64,000 bases of DNA from an uncultured Candidatus Actinomarina sp. (GTDB lineage Bacteria; Actinomycetota; Acidimicrobiia; Actinomarinales; Actinomarinaceae): assembly GCA_902533795.1 (NCBI GenBank), contig CACAND010000001.1, forward strand, positions 174,844 through 238,843. The letters run 5' to 3'. Under the pieces are notes generated by a model. The model searched no databases and was not told where the DNA came from. It worked only from the letters and a program-made list of their open reading frames with translations. This document shows, piece after piece, positions 1-10,426 of the stretch; positions within the stretch are counted from its first letter, which is position 1, and every line of letters starts with the position of its first letter. A program made the position numbers and the translations under genes.

Positions 1-812
1 TTAAAGGGAGGTGAGAAAACTCCAGAAAGTATCCTTAATGTATAAAACGTAATTATTGAAAAATTGATAACTTTTAGATTATGGGAATTACTGTTTGACT
101 TTTTGTTATAAATTATATTTGCAAAATAGATAATGATAAGTAGTCCAAAATACTCATTAAACATAAATAAAAAGTATATGAAGTAAAATGTTTGGACCAA
201 CTTATTTTCTAGCTTGCTCACTAAAAAAGAAATAAAAGAGACATTGTAGAAATAACCTGATAAAGCGAATATCTCTTGATCAAGTGGAAAAAATATTCTT
301 TCAAAATTTAATCCAGCTTCAAAAATAATATAAAAAATTATATAACCAATTGTATAAATAAAAATATTTGAACTTAAAGTATCTTTATTTGAAAAAACTA
401 AGAGTGAAATAATTAAAATAAAAAAAATAGTTTCTAGTAACAAATATAAATTTTGAGAAGATCCTATAAAAACCACTTTTCTATTTGAACTATCTATTGC
501 AATCTCTTCAACCATACCGATGCACTGGATATTTTCTATTTCAGGATATATAGCTAAGTTTCTTTTTTCGAAAATTAGATCTTCTTTGCTTGTGGAAGTA
601 AACTCAAACATTCTTAAATCCAACATTGAGAGTGAGCAGTTTTGATTATTAATTTGTTGAATGCTCTCAGTTGATAATTCTTTAAAATCAGTATCTGGTT
701 TTCTTAAATCATTGATGATTAATAAACTTAACAAGAAAATTAAAAAAAGAGCTATTGAAATTTTTATCAATTTTATTGATATTTTTTTCCCTGATTTATT
801 AATTAAATTCAT
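1..812 (-). CDS. Polytopic membrane protein, 3' end truncated by window edge; N-terminal TM plus two-Cys ectodomain
   Basis: Own minus-strand translation from ATG at 812: MNLINKSGKK..., hydrophobic segment, then NQNCSLSML...AIYPEIENIQCIGMVEEIAID...IGSS. Open wherever checked, including codons down to position 3. Confidence 0.75.
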   Translation of the reverse strand, partial: MNLINKSGKKISIKLIKISIALFLIFLLSLLIINDLRKPDTDFKELSTESIQQINNQNCSLSMLDLRMFEFTSTSKEDLIFEKRNLAIYPEIENIQCIGMVEEIAIDSSNRKVVFIGSSQNLYLLLETIFFILIISLLVFSNKDTLSSNIFIYTIGYIIFYIIFEAGLNFERIFFPLDQEIFALSGYFYNVSFISFLVSKLENKLVQTFYFIYFLFMFNEYFGLLIIIYFANIIYNKKSNSNSHNLKVINFSIITFYTLRILSGVFSPPF

Positions 813-817
813 AAGAA

Positions 818-1927
818 TCAAAATCTAAATTTTTTTAACTCTTTAACAACTCTTTCCTTTTCTTCTTTTTTCATAAATGCATAGAAAGGTATTGACATTA
901 TCTCTTTAGAAATCTTTTCTGTATTTGGTAGCTTTTCTGTTTTTATGGAAAGTTTTTTAATAACTGGCTGTTTATGTATAGGGTTCTCGTAATATATTGA
1001 AGATTTTATTCCTTTTGTGTTTAATTTATTCATCAATTGTGCTCTTTTATTTTTAGGTACCCTAATTGTAAAATAATTCATCACAATATTCTCACTTTCC
1101 ATAACTGGCTTTTTTATAGAGTCAATAGATTCAAAATTTTTACTATAAAAGTTGAATAAATCTAATCTACTTTTTCTTATTTTATTAAATCCTTTTAGCT
1201 TTTCATTTAATACAAATGCATTTAAAGAATCTAATCTAGAGTTAAAACCAACCCTGTAATGCTTATATTGAGTTTTTTGCCCGTGATTCTTAAGAGATTT
1301 AACTTCATCATATATTTTTTTATTATTTGTAATAAGAGATCCACCATCACCAATGCCGCCAAGAGTTTTACTGGGAAAAAATGAAAATGCGCTACAGTCA
1401 CCAAAAGTCCCAAGAAATTTTTTATCAGGATCCATACTTCCAAATGACTGGGCGCAATCTTCTAGTATTTTTAAATTATTTTTTTTTGCAAAAATAGAAA
1501 CTTCCTTGATATTTGCATTATTTCCAAATAAATGCACTGGGATAATTGCTTTTGTCTTCTTTGTGATTTTCTTAGCTGCATCATTTAGATTTATGCAATA
1601 GGTGTCTGGTTCAATATCTAAAAAAACAGGAATAGCATCTAATTGAAGAACGGTTTCTACTGTAGCAAAGTAAGTAAATGAAGGTAATAAAACTTCATCT
1701 CCTTTTTTTATATTTAAGGCTATTAAACCAAGCAATAGGGCATCGGTTCCTGAATTGAGAGTGGTTGCATATTTGACATTAAATAGACTAGCCAAATTTT
1801 TTTCAAATATTGATACTATCTCTCCATTAACATACTGGCCAGTTGAATATTGCTGATATAAATTTTTTTGATTAATTCCTAATTTTTGATTTTCGCGAAG
1901 TGGGTTTGCAACCTGTATCTCTATCAT
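818..1927 (-). CDS. DegT/DnrJ/EryC1/StrS family PLP-dependent sugar aminotransferase
   Basis: Motifs LNSGTDALLLGL, EDCAQSFGS and FSFFPSKTLGGIGDGGSLITN. Confidence 0.92.
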   Translation of the reverse strand: MIEIQVANPLRENQKLGINQKNLYQQYSTGQYVNGEIVSIFEKNLASLFNVKYATTLNSGTDALLLGLIALNIKKGDEVLLPSFTYFATVETVLQLDAIPVFLDIEPDTYCINLNDAAKKITKKTKAIIPVHLFGNNANIKEVSIFAKKNNLKILEDCAQSFGSMDPDKKFLGTFGDCSAFSFFPSKTLGGIGDGGSLITNNKKIYDEVKSLKNHGQKTQYKHYRVGFNSRLDSLNAFVLNEKLKGFNKIRKSRLDLFNFYSKNFESIDSIKKPVMESENIVMNYFTIRVPKNKRAQLMNKLNTKGIKSSIYYENPIHKQPVIKKLSIKTEKLPNTEKISKEIMSIPFYAFMKKEEKERVVKELKKFRF

Positions 1928-2087
1928 TTTATAAAATTTTTTATCATTAATTTAAATATGTTACTTTCTTGATGTTACTTGAATCTTAAGAAGTTAGAAA
2001 GCAATATAGTTTTCAATTTTTTTGATTAAGCAGATTTTTCTTTGGTACTTTAACAAAGACATAATATATCATTAATATTTAATCAGT

Positions 2088-3482
2088 TTGAAAAAAAATA
2101 TAAATTTACTTTTTGTGTACGAAATAATTATTTTCTTTACAGTTTCTGCATTAATAATATATGCGCTAATTTATAACTTACTACACTACAATCCAGCATG
2201 GGGTTATGATGGCGAAGCACATCATGCTTATGTACAAAATTTCCTAAATATTTTTGGCCCATATAAAACTGATCAACCTGCATCTAACTTTACATATGAA
2301 TTCTTTAGCCCCCCTTTGCCATATGTTTTTCCAGCTTTTATAAATGAAGCATGTAAATCTTTATCATCTGTAGTCAACATTTTAGAATTTTGTCAAAATT
2401 TATATGGTTTTGTTAACATTGGTTTTTTAAGTCTTCTTTACTTAAGTTTGCTTTTTATATATATGAAAATTGTAAATAAAGTACTAAAAAGTAAAAAAAC
2501 TCTCAGTTCAACAACACTATTAGTTTTAGGACTTTTTTCCATCAACTATAAAGCAATATCTATGATAAGGGCTGAGATGTATATTCTTTTTTTAAGTGCT
2601 TTTCTGATTTATAGACTATTAATTCTTATTGAAAAATCTTACACCTACACGACAATAGATATAATAATATTTGGTTCGACTATCGGACTCCTTGCATTAA
2701 GTAGGCAATGGGCCTTTTTATTATTTCCCGCATACTTTATTGTTTTCTTTTTTATTAACAAAAAAAGTAAAAAAAATTATTTACAATTTTTGATATTTTC
2801 ATTTATTTTAGGCTTTACAATCTCAAGTTGGTTTTATTTTAGACTTTATGTCGATTATGGTTCATTTACGAGTTTCAATATGGAGTCTTCAGGATTTAGT
2901 TTTAGTAACCAGACTCAATCTTTTTACTTACCATCAAAAGAAGCAGCGAGTTACTTCTTTTACAAACCTATAAGGCCATATTTTGAAAATTCATTCTTGC
3001 CTATACTTTATAGTGATTTATGGGGTGACTATTGGGGTTATTTTTCATTTACTAGCAGGTCTCTAGATACTGGGCGAAATCAATTATTGATTGGTGATTA
3101 TCTTGGGAGGGTAAACCTAGTATCGATTTTCCCATCATTACTCTTGATTTTAGGATTTAGAAATAGTCTAAAATCTACAAAATCTAAGAGGAAATCGACA
3201 TATGACTTTTTAAATATTTATATAACTTTCGGAGTAATTTTTAGTTTTTTTGGGTATTTATGGTTTTTGATTTCCTATCCACAAATCTCTGGAGATACAA
3301 TAAAGTCAACTTATATGATCCAACTTTTTCATCTCCTTGGATTAAGTTCTATAATTTATATTGAAAACTTAAAGGAAAAAAAGAAAAATTTTTATTATTT
3401 TATTCAAATATCACTTTTAATTGTTTTCATACATAATTTTCAAACTATGTTGAGTCATTTTCCAAAAATAAATTTATTTTAA
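2088..3482 (+). CDS. Polytopic membrane protein, GT39/GT83-like (lipid-linked sugar glycosyltransferase)
   Basis: Many TM segments; NPAWGYDGEAHHAYVQNFL near the first TM resembles ArnT/PMT-type first loop. Start is TTG. Confidence 0.6.
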   Translation: MKKNINLLFVYEIIIFFTVSALIIYALIYNLLHYNPAWGYDGEAHHAYVQNFLNIFGPYKTDQPASNFTYEFFSPPLPYVFPAFINEACKSLSSVVNILEFCQNLYGFVNIGFLSLLYLSLLFIYMKIVNKVLKSKKTLSSTTLLVLGLFSINYKAISMIRAEMYILFLSAFLIYRLLILIEKSYTYTTIDIIIFGSTIGLLALSRQWAFLLFPAYFIVFFFINKKSKKNYLQFLIFSFILGFTISSWFYFRLYVDYGSFTSFNMESSGFSFSNQTQSFYLPSKEAASYFFYKPIRPYFENSFLPILYSDLWGDYWGYFSFTSRSLDTGRNQLLIGDYLGRVNLVSIFPSLLLILGFRNSLKSTKSKRKSTYDFLNIYITFGVIFSFFGYLWFLISYPQISGDTIKSTYMIQLFHLLGLSSIIYIENLKEKKKNFYYFIQISLLIVFIHNFQTMLSHFPKINLF

Positions 3483-3500
3483 GACCTTATCAATTAAAGA

Positions 3501-4358
3501 TTAATAGTTAATTTTTTTAAAAAATTCTTTTAATGTGCTTGGGATCATCGAAGTTAGTTTGTAATATATTTTGCGATAGTAAGTTATATAAAAATATTTA
3601 AGATTAATTTTTTTAATTAGATTAAAGATAATTCTGTAATACCTAAGTTTCCTATTTATATTTTTATCGGATAAAATATTATGTGTTGCTTCAATGAAAT
3701 ACTTATCTAAAAATCTTGGGTATCCTGAAAGCTCCATTTTACATCTATAAGCAACATGGATTCTTTCTATATGACCAGTTAATATTTCTGAATCAACATG
3801 TTTTACTTCTTTGTTAACCAGATCAATTTTTATAGAGTGGAAAAGCTTCCCAAGCGCGGCATCATCAATGAGATTATGATCCCAATTATTTTGGTTTTCA
3901 AGAATTTTTAATACAGAAAAATTATTTAAAATAATACATGATCCATGTGCATAATTAAATAAATTTTCATATGATGTTTTTCTTCCAGAATAAAAAGGCT
4001 TTGATGATTTGTTACTAAAAAGATATTTCTTCATTTCTTTTACGTTTATGTATGTTGAACTGTTTGATCTTACTAAATAATCGAACGAGAAATTTTCAAC
4101 AAGCCAATCGAAAGCAGCTATTGTTTTATAACCAATATCTTTTAAACTGTCTCCAACCTCTAAAGTAAGATAATTTTTTTCAAAATTATGAGATTTCCCT
4201 CCTTTATAAAATATTGCAATTGAGTCTGAGCCTAAGTCGCTAACCCATGTCTTATGTTGAGTTTTTTCATTTAGAGATGAAGGATATTTTTCGGAACTTA
4301 GAATTAAAAAAATAAACTTAAAATGTTTTTTTGGTTTATTTTTATTTTTAAAACTCAC
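3501..4358 (-). CDS. Glycosyltransferase-like protein (GT31/galactosyltransferase-like)
   Basis: FDYLVRSNSSTYINVKEM and preceding KTIAAFDWLVEN resemble galactosyltransferase-type GT-A enzymes. Confidence 0.5.
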   Translation of the reverse strand: MSFKNKNKPKKHFKFIFLILSSEKYPSSLNEKTQHKTWVSDLGSDSIAIFYKGGKSHNFEKNYLTLEVGDSLKDIGYKTIAAFDWLVENFSFDYLVRSNSSTYINVKEMKKYLFSNKSSKPFYSGRKTSYENLFNYAHGSCIILNNFSVLKILENQNNWDHNLIDDAALGKLFHSIKIDLVNKEVKHVDSEILTGHIERIHVAYRCKMELSGYPRFLDKYFIEATHNILSDKNINRKLRYYRIIFNLIKKINLKYFYITYYRKIYYKLTSMIPSTLKEFFKKINY

Positions 4359-4465
4359 ATCGTAATATTAATACTTTGGAAAAAGATATATTCACGGTAA
4401 TTCTACTAATAATGATTAGAGTTAATAAAATATAGATATTTAAAATCGATCAGTATAATCTAGAT

Positions 4466-5470
4466 ATGAAAATTTTTGTCACAGGTATTGCTGGATTCTT
4501 AGGTGGGCATGTAGCAGAAAACTTACTTGCAGCCGGACATGAAGTTAGCGGTTGTGACAATTTAATTGGTGGATATCTTGATAATGTACCCGAAGATGCA
4601 GATTTTTATCAAGTAGATGCAATTTACCTTAATCAGATGAAAAAACTTACAAAGGGTTCTGATATTGTAATTCATACAGCTTGTACTGCTTATGAGGGTT
4701 TAAGTGTTTTCTCACCTTACCTAGTTGGACAAAATACTTATCAAATTTCTATGTCGGTTTTTACAGCTGTTGCCGATAACAAAATACCAAAATTGATTAA
4801 TTGTTCAAGTATGGCAAGATATGGTGAACAGGAAACTGTTCCTTTTACCGAAGATATGGTTCCTAAACCTCAAGATCCATACGGTATTGCAAAACTTGCA
4901 TCTGAGGAAAGCTTAAAAGTAATGAGTGAAGTTCATGATTTTGAATTTGTCAATCTTGTTCCTCACAACATTATTGGTCCAAAACAAAAATATGATGATC
5001 CATATAGAAATGTAGTTTCAATAATGATTAATAGAGTACTAAATGATCAACCTCCAATAATATATGGTGATGGCTCTCAACAAAGATGTTTTTCAGATAT
5101 AGATGATGTAGTAAATCCAATTACTAACTCTTTAACGAATCCAAATGCCGTATCTGAAACAATAAATATAGGTCCTGACGAGGATGTAATATCAATTCTT
5201 GAATTATCTGAAAGGGTTTTAAAAATATTGAATTCCGATTTGGAACCTATCTTTGTTGATCCAAGACCTCAAGAGGTATCGTTTGCTCATTGCTCAGCTG
5301 AGAAATCAAGGAACTTGCTTGATTACAAAACAACGGTTCCTTTAGACCAGTCAATTGAAAAAATTGCTAATTGGATTATTAAAATGGGTCCAAAAAAATT
5401 TAGATATCACTTGGATATAGAAATAATAAATGAAAATACACCAAAAACATGGAAAGATAAATTAATCTAA
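4466..5470 (+). CDS. NAD-dependent epimerase/dehydratase (extended SDR)
   Basis: N-terminal VTGIAGFLGGHVAENL Rossmann motif; YGIAK catalytic motif. Confidence 0.9.
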   Translation: MKIFVTGIAGFLGGHVAENLLAAGHEVSGCDNLIGGYLDNVPEDADFYQVDAIYLNQMKKLTKGSDIVIHTACTAYEGLSVFSPYLVGQNTYQISMSVFTAVADNKIPKLINCSSMARYGEQETVPFTEDMVPKPQDPYGIAKLASEESLKVMSEVHDFEFVNLVPHNIIGPKQKYDDPYRNVVSIMINRVLNDQPPIIYGDGSQQRCFSDIDDVVNPITNSLTNPNAVSETINIGPDEDVISILELSERVLKILNSDLEPIFVDPRPQEVSFAHCSAEKSRNLLDYKTTVPLDQSIEKIANWIIKMGPKKFRYHLDIEIINENTPKTWKDKLI

Positions 5471-5471
5471 T

Positions 5472-6200
5472 TTATCTTTTTTTAGCTTTTACAAAATAAC
5501 CAAAGTTTAAAAGCTCGTGACTTCCATTATCCTTTTTACTTAGACTGCCTAATAGAACTAAAACGATATAAATACCAACTTTATAAAATATATTTAAATT
5601 TTTTGAAGAATATTCGAAAGCCACATTTTTAATCCTTCTTACTTCCTGAGCTAAATATTCAAAATAGTTTCCATTTGGAATAATTTCTTCAATTTCAAAT
5701 CCTAAGTTTTCTAGGTGATGTTGATAATAATATCTATTAAAACCAGTTGAGTAATGATAGGGAGCATAATGAGTAAGGCTGTTAAAAGGTGCAGTTAATA
5801 TCAAATTTCCACCTTTTTTCAAAATTCGATGAATTTCTTTTAATGCCTCTAGTGGGTCTGGGACGTGTTCGATTACCTCTATGCATAAAACATTGTCAAA
5901 ATAATTCTCAGAAACCGGGATGTCTACAATGTCAGAAACAATATCAAGTTTTTCATAGTTTCTTTCATTAGTTTGAATACCTGTTCCATCTCCAGAACCA
6001 TCATATTCGGCAATATCTTGTGAAGTGTAGTTTAAGTGTTCACAAAATTTTTTATACTTTCCCTCTCCTGCACCTGCATCGAGAATTAAAGATCCTTTTT
6101 GTAAGTTGGATAATTTATTTTCAATCCAATCATCTCGGCTAATACCATTCTTAGTTCCAACTGTACCAGTTATGACTTGGTTTATTTTCCGTTTTAACAT
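5472..6200 (-). CDS. Class I SAM-dependent methyltransferase
   Basis: LILDAGAGEGKY, VLCIEVIEHVPDPLEALKEIHRILKKGGNLILTAP. Confidence 0.9.
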   Translation of the reverse strand: MLKRKINQVITGTVGTKNGISRDDWIENKLSNLQKGSLILDAGAGEGKYKKFCEHLNYTSQDIAEYDGSGDGTGIQTNERNYEKLDIVSDIVDIPVSENYFDNVLCIEVIEHVPDPLEALKEIHRILKKGGNLILTAPFNSLTHYAPYHYSTGFNRYYYQHHLENLGFEIEEIIPNGNYFEYLAQEVRRIKNVAFEYSSKNLNIFYKVGIYIVLVLLGSLSKKDNGSHELLNFGYFVKAKKR

Positions 6201-6245
6201 TTTAGATATAATTTTTGAATTTCGATCTTATAATTATATAATTAA

Positions 6246-8597
6246 ATGAAAATAAAATTAGAATCTTTAACCTTATTTGTAAAAAGGTACTCAAAAGTCT
6301 TTATAACTCTATTAATTCTCTTTTCGATGATGCCAATCCTATTAAATTTTTTACTTTTTAATGATCATAATGTAGGTATAAGAACTACTGATCATCAATG
6401 TTTTACTAAAAATTCAATTTTAAATAAATTTGATGATTCAAGCGACCTTGATATCTTTGAAACTGGAGAAGGAATCTATGTTATTCCTGAAATTAGTAAT
6501 TTAAAATGTGTTGGAAAAGTAGTTGATTATGTAGTTGATGAAGAAAGTCTTCTTTTATATATTGGAACAAATCCAAAAGCAACAAATCTAGTTTTTATAT
6601 TTTCCTTAATTATTTTTATTTTTTATTCGGCTATTTTCAGGTCGGTAAATTTCCAACTAATTAATGGGTTGTCTTTCATTTTATTTCTTATATCTTTTAT
6701 CTATTTTTATCTTCCATCTTTTCAGATAGTAAATTATTTTGTTTTTGGTTTTTTTGTTATTTCAATTTTGATCTATTCAAATCTTAGGAAAAATAATTTT
6801 GATTTGGTTGAAATAAGTATTTTCATAATTTTTCCAATATTTAGTTTATTGCAATTTAAAGAAAGATGGTTTAGCTGGATCATATTTTTATCGCTTATTT
6901 TATTATTAATCTTTTATTTGATTCAAGTTAAAATTCAAATAAATAATGAATTTAAATTTTTATCTCTTTTATTTTTTCAAAGTTTAATTCTGAATTTAGG
7001 TAGTTTTTTTCAACCACTAAGAGACGCTGAACATTGGAGACAAAATCAAAATGCCTTTGCTGCAAAAACTATTGGAAATGAAGGGATAAATTTTCTGAAT
7101 CCCCTCCCCGTCTTTGGATTAAATTCCAACGTTCCAATGGAGCTACCGATATTACAAAATTTAAGTGGTTTTTTACAGATCATGGGTGTAAGAGAAGATA
7201 TCACCCTAAGACCAATAGCATGGCTTATATATATTCTGTTCATATACTTTTCCTATAAATTCATACTGAACATTTCAAACGAAAAAATTGGAGAAATAGT
7301 TGCAATCTTTTTTGTTTTTACACCTATATTGTATAAATTCTCAAATTCTTATATGATCGAATTCTTACCACATCTTCTTGGTGTATTATCACTGAATCTA
7401 AATATAAATAATAAAAAAATAGCTCCAATAGTTTTAAGCTTGTCCCTTCTTTCAAAAATTACGACTGGCATAATTTACTTATTTTTATTTGCTTGTATTC
7501 AAATTTTTAAAAAGAAAGAAAAAATAACAAAAACTGCCTATGTTTTGAGTATTGCAATTATTCCAAATATAGTTTGGAATATTTACGCTGATTTTGTAAA
7601 GTCTCAAAACTCTTTAACTTCCTGGTTAACAAGTGAGAATCTATTCTCTCATAATTTTGGAACATTAGAACAATATCAGAACATCGAAATTTACAGAAAG
7701 ATTCTCATAATCTTATTGAACAATGTTTGGGGCCAATATTTAACTTTTATTGGTATTGTTTTGATAATTTACTCAATTTTTAGAAGACCAGAAATTATCT
7801 TTGTTTTGATAACTCCTTTTGTTTTCATCAATCTTTATAATGCACATGAATATTATTTTCTAAGTGTCATACCAATAATTTTGTACTACATAATTTATTC
7901 ATTACAACAAATAATAAAGAAAGACAAGATTTTTATAATTGCTTGTTTGTGTATTCTTGTAAATATAAATTTTGGAATTAATAAAAATAGTAAAGAAAAT
8001 TATAGAATAGCTTATAAAGTTAATGAAGAAATTGAACAAGCCGAGAGTTTGTCAATTAAACTTAAGTCTTACACTTACGAAAATACCTATTTATCTTCTG
8101 AAATTAATGATTGGAATCCTATTATTTTTTATGAATCAGACAAAAAAGGCATCATGTATTTAGAAAAATTTGAAATACGAGGAAAAACTAGCTGGGATTC
8201 AAGAAATATTGCAAATGAGAATATTGAGCTTTATGTTTTTGAACAAGGATTCTTAAATATTGACCATTTAAATGTTTACTTATCTAATCAATTTAAAAAT
8301 TATGAAAAAATTAAAATTGATTTATTTCTATATCGTCCAGAAGAAGGGTGGGCAAAAGGTAGAAAGGTGTTTTATTTCATTTTTAGTCCATATAAAGCTG
8401 GAGATTTATCTGATATCTTAATTTTAAATAACAGTGGCATGAACAAGGTTAGTCAAGGTTTGATTGATTGCTTTTACTCAGAAGAGGTGCTTTCCTCTGA
8501 AGCAAGGTCTGATTTAAACATCATACTTTCAAGTATTGGTAACTATCAATATGAAATTTTAAATAAAAGTTATAATTGTCTAGATGAAAGTGCCTAA
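6246..8597 (+). CDS. Large polytopic membrane protein (GT39-like) with N-terminal two-Cys ectodomain
   Basis: DHQCFTK...VIPEISNLKCVGKVVDY...LYIGTN followed by many TM segments; FFQPLRDAEHWRQNQNAFAAK loop. Confidence 0.7.
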   Translation: MKIKLESLTLFVKRYSKVFITLLILFSMMPILLNFLLFNDHNVGIRTTDHQCFTKNSILNKFDDSSDLDIFETGEGIYVIPEISNLKCVGKVVDYVVDEESLLLYIGTNPKATNLVFIFSLIIFIFYSAIFRSVNFQLINGLSFILFLISFIYFYLPSFQIVNYFVFGFFVISILIYSNLRKNNFDLVEISIFIIFPIFSLLQFKERWFSWIIFLSLILLLIFYLIQVKIQINNEFKFLSLLFFQSLILNLGSFFQPLRDAEHWRQNQNAFAAKTIGNEGINFLNPLPVFGLNSNVPMELPILQNLSGFLQIMGVREDITLRPIAWLIYILFIYFSYKFILNISNEKIGEIVAIFFVFTPILYKFSNSYMIEFLPHLLGVLSLNLNINNKKIAPIVLSLSLLSKITTGIIYLFLFACIQIFKKKEKITKTAYVLSIAIIPNIVWNIYADFVKSQNSLTSWLTSENLFSHNFGTLEQYQNIEIYRKILIILLNNVWGQYLTFIGIVLIIYSIFRRPEIIFVLITPFVFINLYNAHEYYFLSVIPIILYYIIYSLQQIIKKDKIFIIACLCILVNINFGINKNSKENYRIAYKVNEEIEQAESLSIKLKSYTYENTYLSSEINDWNPIIFYESDKKGIMYLEKFEIRGKTSWDSRNIANENIELYVFEQGFLNIDHLNVYLSNQFKNYEKIKIDLFLYRPEEGWAKGRKVFYFIFSPYKAGDLSDILILNNSGMNKVSQGLIDCFYSEEVLSSEARSDLNIILSSIGNYQYEILNKSYNCLDESA

Positions 8598-9747
8598 AAG
8601 TGATGTAAGTGTAGTAGGTGGTGCAGGACATATTGGTCTGCCATTAAGTTGCTATATTGCTTCAAAAGGCCATAAAGTCACAATTATCGATACTAATGAA
8701 GATGTACTTAAAAATTTAAAAAATGATAACCTTCCTTTCAGTGAAGTAAATCTTGAGGAATATTGGAAACTAGCAAAAAATAATAATATTGAATTATCAA
8801 ATAAAACTCAATCAATAGAGAATTCTGACTTTATTGTAATAACACTAGGAAGTTCATCAGAAATAGAAGATGTCAAGATTTTTGACAGTTTATTAAACGA
8901 TGTACTCCAAAATGCACGTCCTGAATCAAAAATAATTCTAAGATCAACTATCAATATTCAAACTATCGAAAATATTGAAACTAATAAATTATTTATTGAA
9001 AAAAATTTAAAACTTGCATATTGTCCTGAAAGAATAGCTGAGGGAATGAGTCTTGAAGAATTACCAGCAATGCCGCAAATAATTGGGGTAAAAAATGATG
9101 AAGACTTTCAAATATTCCATAATTTTTTTGATTCGATTAATATTTCAAGTAAAAAAACTACATTTAGAAATGCCGTTTTTTTAAAGCTTTTTACAAATAC
9201 ATATAGATATGCAGAGTTTTCATTAGTAAATGAATTTTATAATATAGCTAAAGAACAGTTAATTGATTTTGATGATATAGTCAGTCTCGCTAAAGATAAT
9301 TATCCTAGATTAAAAAATCTACCATCAAAAGGGTTCGTTGGAGGTCCTTGCTTGATTAAAGATACTAAAACATTCATAAAAGAATATGATAAAAGCAACC
9401 CACTTCTATCTTCAATACAAAATGTAAATGATAAATTTTTTGAAAATATTTTCAACGAATGTCTTGAAATGTTTGAAAACAAAACTTTGATTCAACTTGG
9501 ACTTTCTTTCAAACCTAATTCAGATGACTTAAGATCTTCATTGTCTTTAAGATTTTATTTTTATTTAATAGAAAATGGTTTTAAAGTTTATCCTGTTGAT
9601 AAATTTGTTAAAAGTGAGGAGATTAAATTTTATGAATTTGGAGAAGTGGAAAATTTAACAAACAATATATTAATCGCTACTTATCACGACTATTTTAAGA
9701 AACTCAACTTATCAAATAAGAAAGTAGTCACTGTTGGAAATAAATAA
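8584..9747 (+). CDS. UDP-glucose/GDP-mannose dehydrogenase family protein
   Basis: SVVGGAGHIGLPLSCYIASKGHKV; LAYCPERIAEG; GFVGGPCLIKDT (catalytic Cys context). Confidence 0.88.
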   Translation: MKVPKSDVSVVGGAGHIGLPLSCYIASKGHKVTIIDTNEDVLKNLKNDNLPFSEVNLEEYWKLAKNNNIELSNKTQSIENSDFIVITLGSSSEIEDVKIFDSLLNDVLQNARPESKIILRSTINIQTIENIETNKLFIEKNLKLAYCPERIAEGMSLEELPAMPQIIGVKNDEDFQIFHNFFDSINISSKKTTFRNAVFLKLFTNTYRYAEFSLVNEFYNIAKEQLIDFDDIVSLAKDNYPRLKNLPSKGFVGGPCLIKDTKTFIKEYDKSNPLLSSIQNVNDKFFENIFNECLEMFENKTLIQLGLSFKPNSDDLRSSLSLRFYFYLIENGFKVYPVDKFVKSEEIKFYEFGEVENLTNNILIATYHDYFKKLNLSNKKVVTVGNK

Positions 9748-10426
9748 ATCTTTAATAATACCAGTAAAGGAAGAAGGTATAGAAGTATTAGAAATACTTG
9801 CTAATTTTTTAGAGCATTTAAAAAATGATACAGAATTATTAGTTGTGATTGACTCAATTGAGGACAAGACTCACGAAATTATAAAAAATAGCGCTCTTGA
9901 TATAAAAATAGTTATAAATAATTTAGGTCCTGGTGTAAGTAATGCCATAAACTCTGCAATAAGCGAATGTAAAGGTAAACACATTTGTATCGCAATGGGA
10001 GATGGTAGCGATGACCCAAGACAGGTTGAAGATTTACTAATTTTAATTCAGAGAGGACTTTCTGTTGCTGTTGCTTCACGTTACTCAAGGGGTGGACAGT
10101 TTGTTGGTAATAAAAATTTAAAATACATTCTTAGCAAATATTCAGGTTTTTTTCTAAATTTATTATTTAGGGTCGGAACAAAAGATCCAACAAATATGTT
10201 TAAAGCTTACGATAAAAACTTTCTGCAGGAAGTAAAAATTGAAAGTGATGTAGGTTTTACCCTAGGTCTTGAAATGATAGTAAAAGCTAAACTATATAAA
10301 AGAATGGTTGGGGAGATCCCAACAATTTGGATTGATAGAGCTTTTGGTACATCAAAATTTAATTTTCAATCATTTCTTCCCAAATATTTATACTGGGTAG
10401 GAAGGTTAATGCTAAGAAAGAGATAA
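9734..10426 (+). CDS. GT2 family glycosyltransferase, dolichyl-phosphate-mannose synthase-like
   Basis: SLIIPVKEE...; CIAMGDGSDDPRQ; SRYSRGG; GFTLGLEMIVKA. Confidence 0.8.
   Translation: MEINKSLIIPVKEEGIEVLEILANFLEHLKNDTELLVVIDSIEDKTHEIIKNSALDIKIVINNLGPGVSNAINSAISECKGKHICIAMGDGSDDPRQVEDLLILIQRGLSVAVASRYSRGGQFVGNKNLKYILSKYSGFFLNLLFRVGTKDPTNMFKAYDKNFLQEVKIESDVGFTLGLEMIVKAKLYKRMVGEIPTIWIDRAFGTSKFNFQSFLPKYLYWVGRLMLRKR

Noticed and set aside
1353-1601. Plus-strand ORF 82 aa
   Set aside because: Lies fully antisense to the DegT aminotransferase; Phe/Lys-rich composition typical of AT-rich shadow ORFs.
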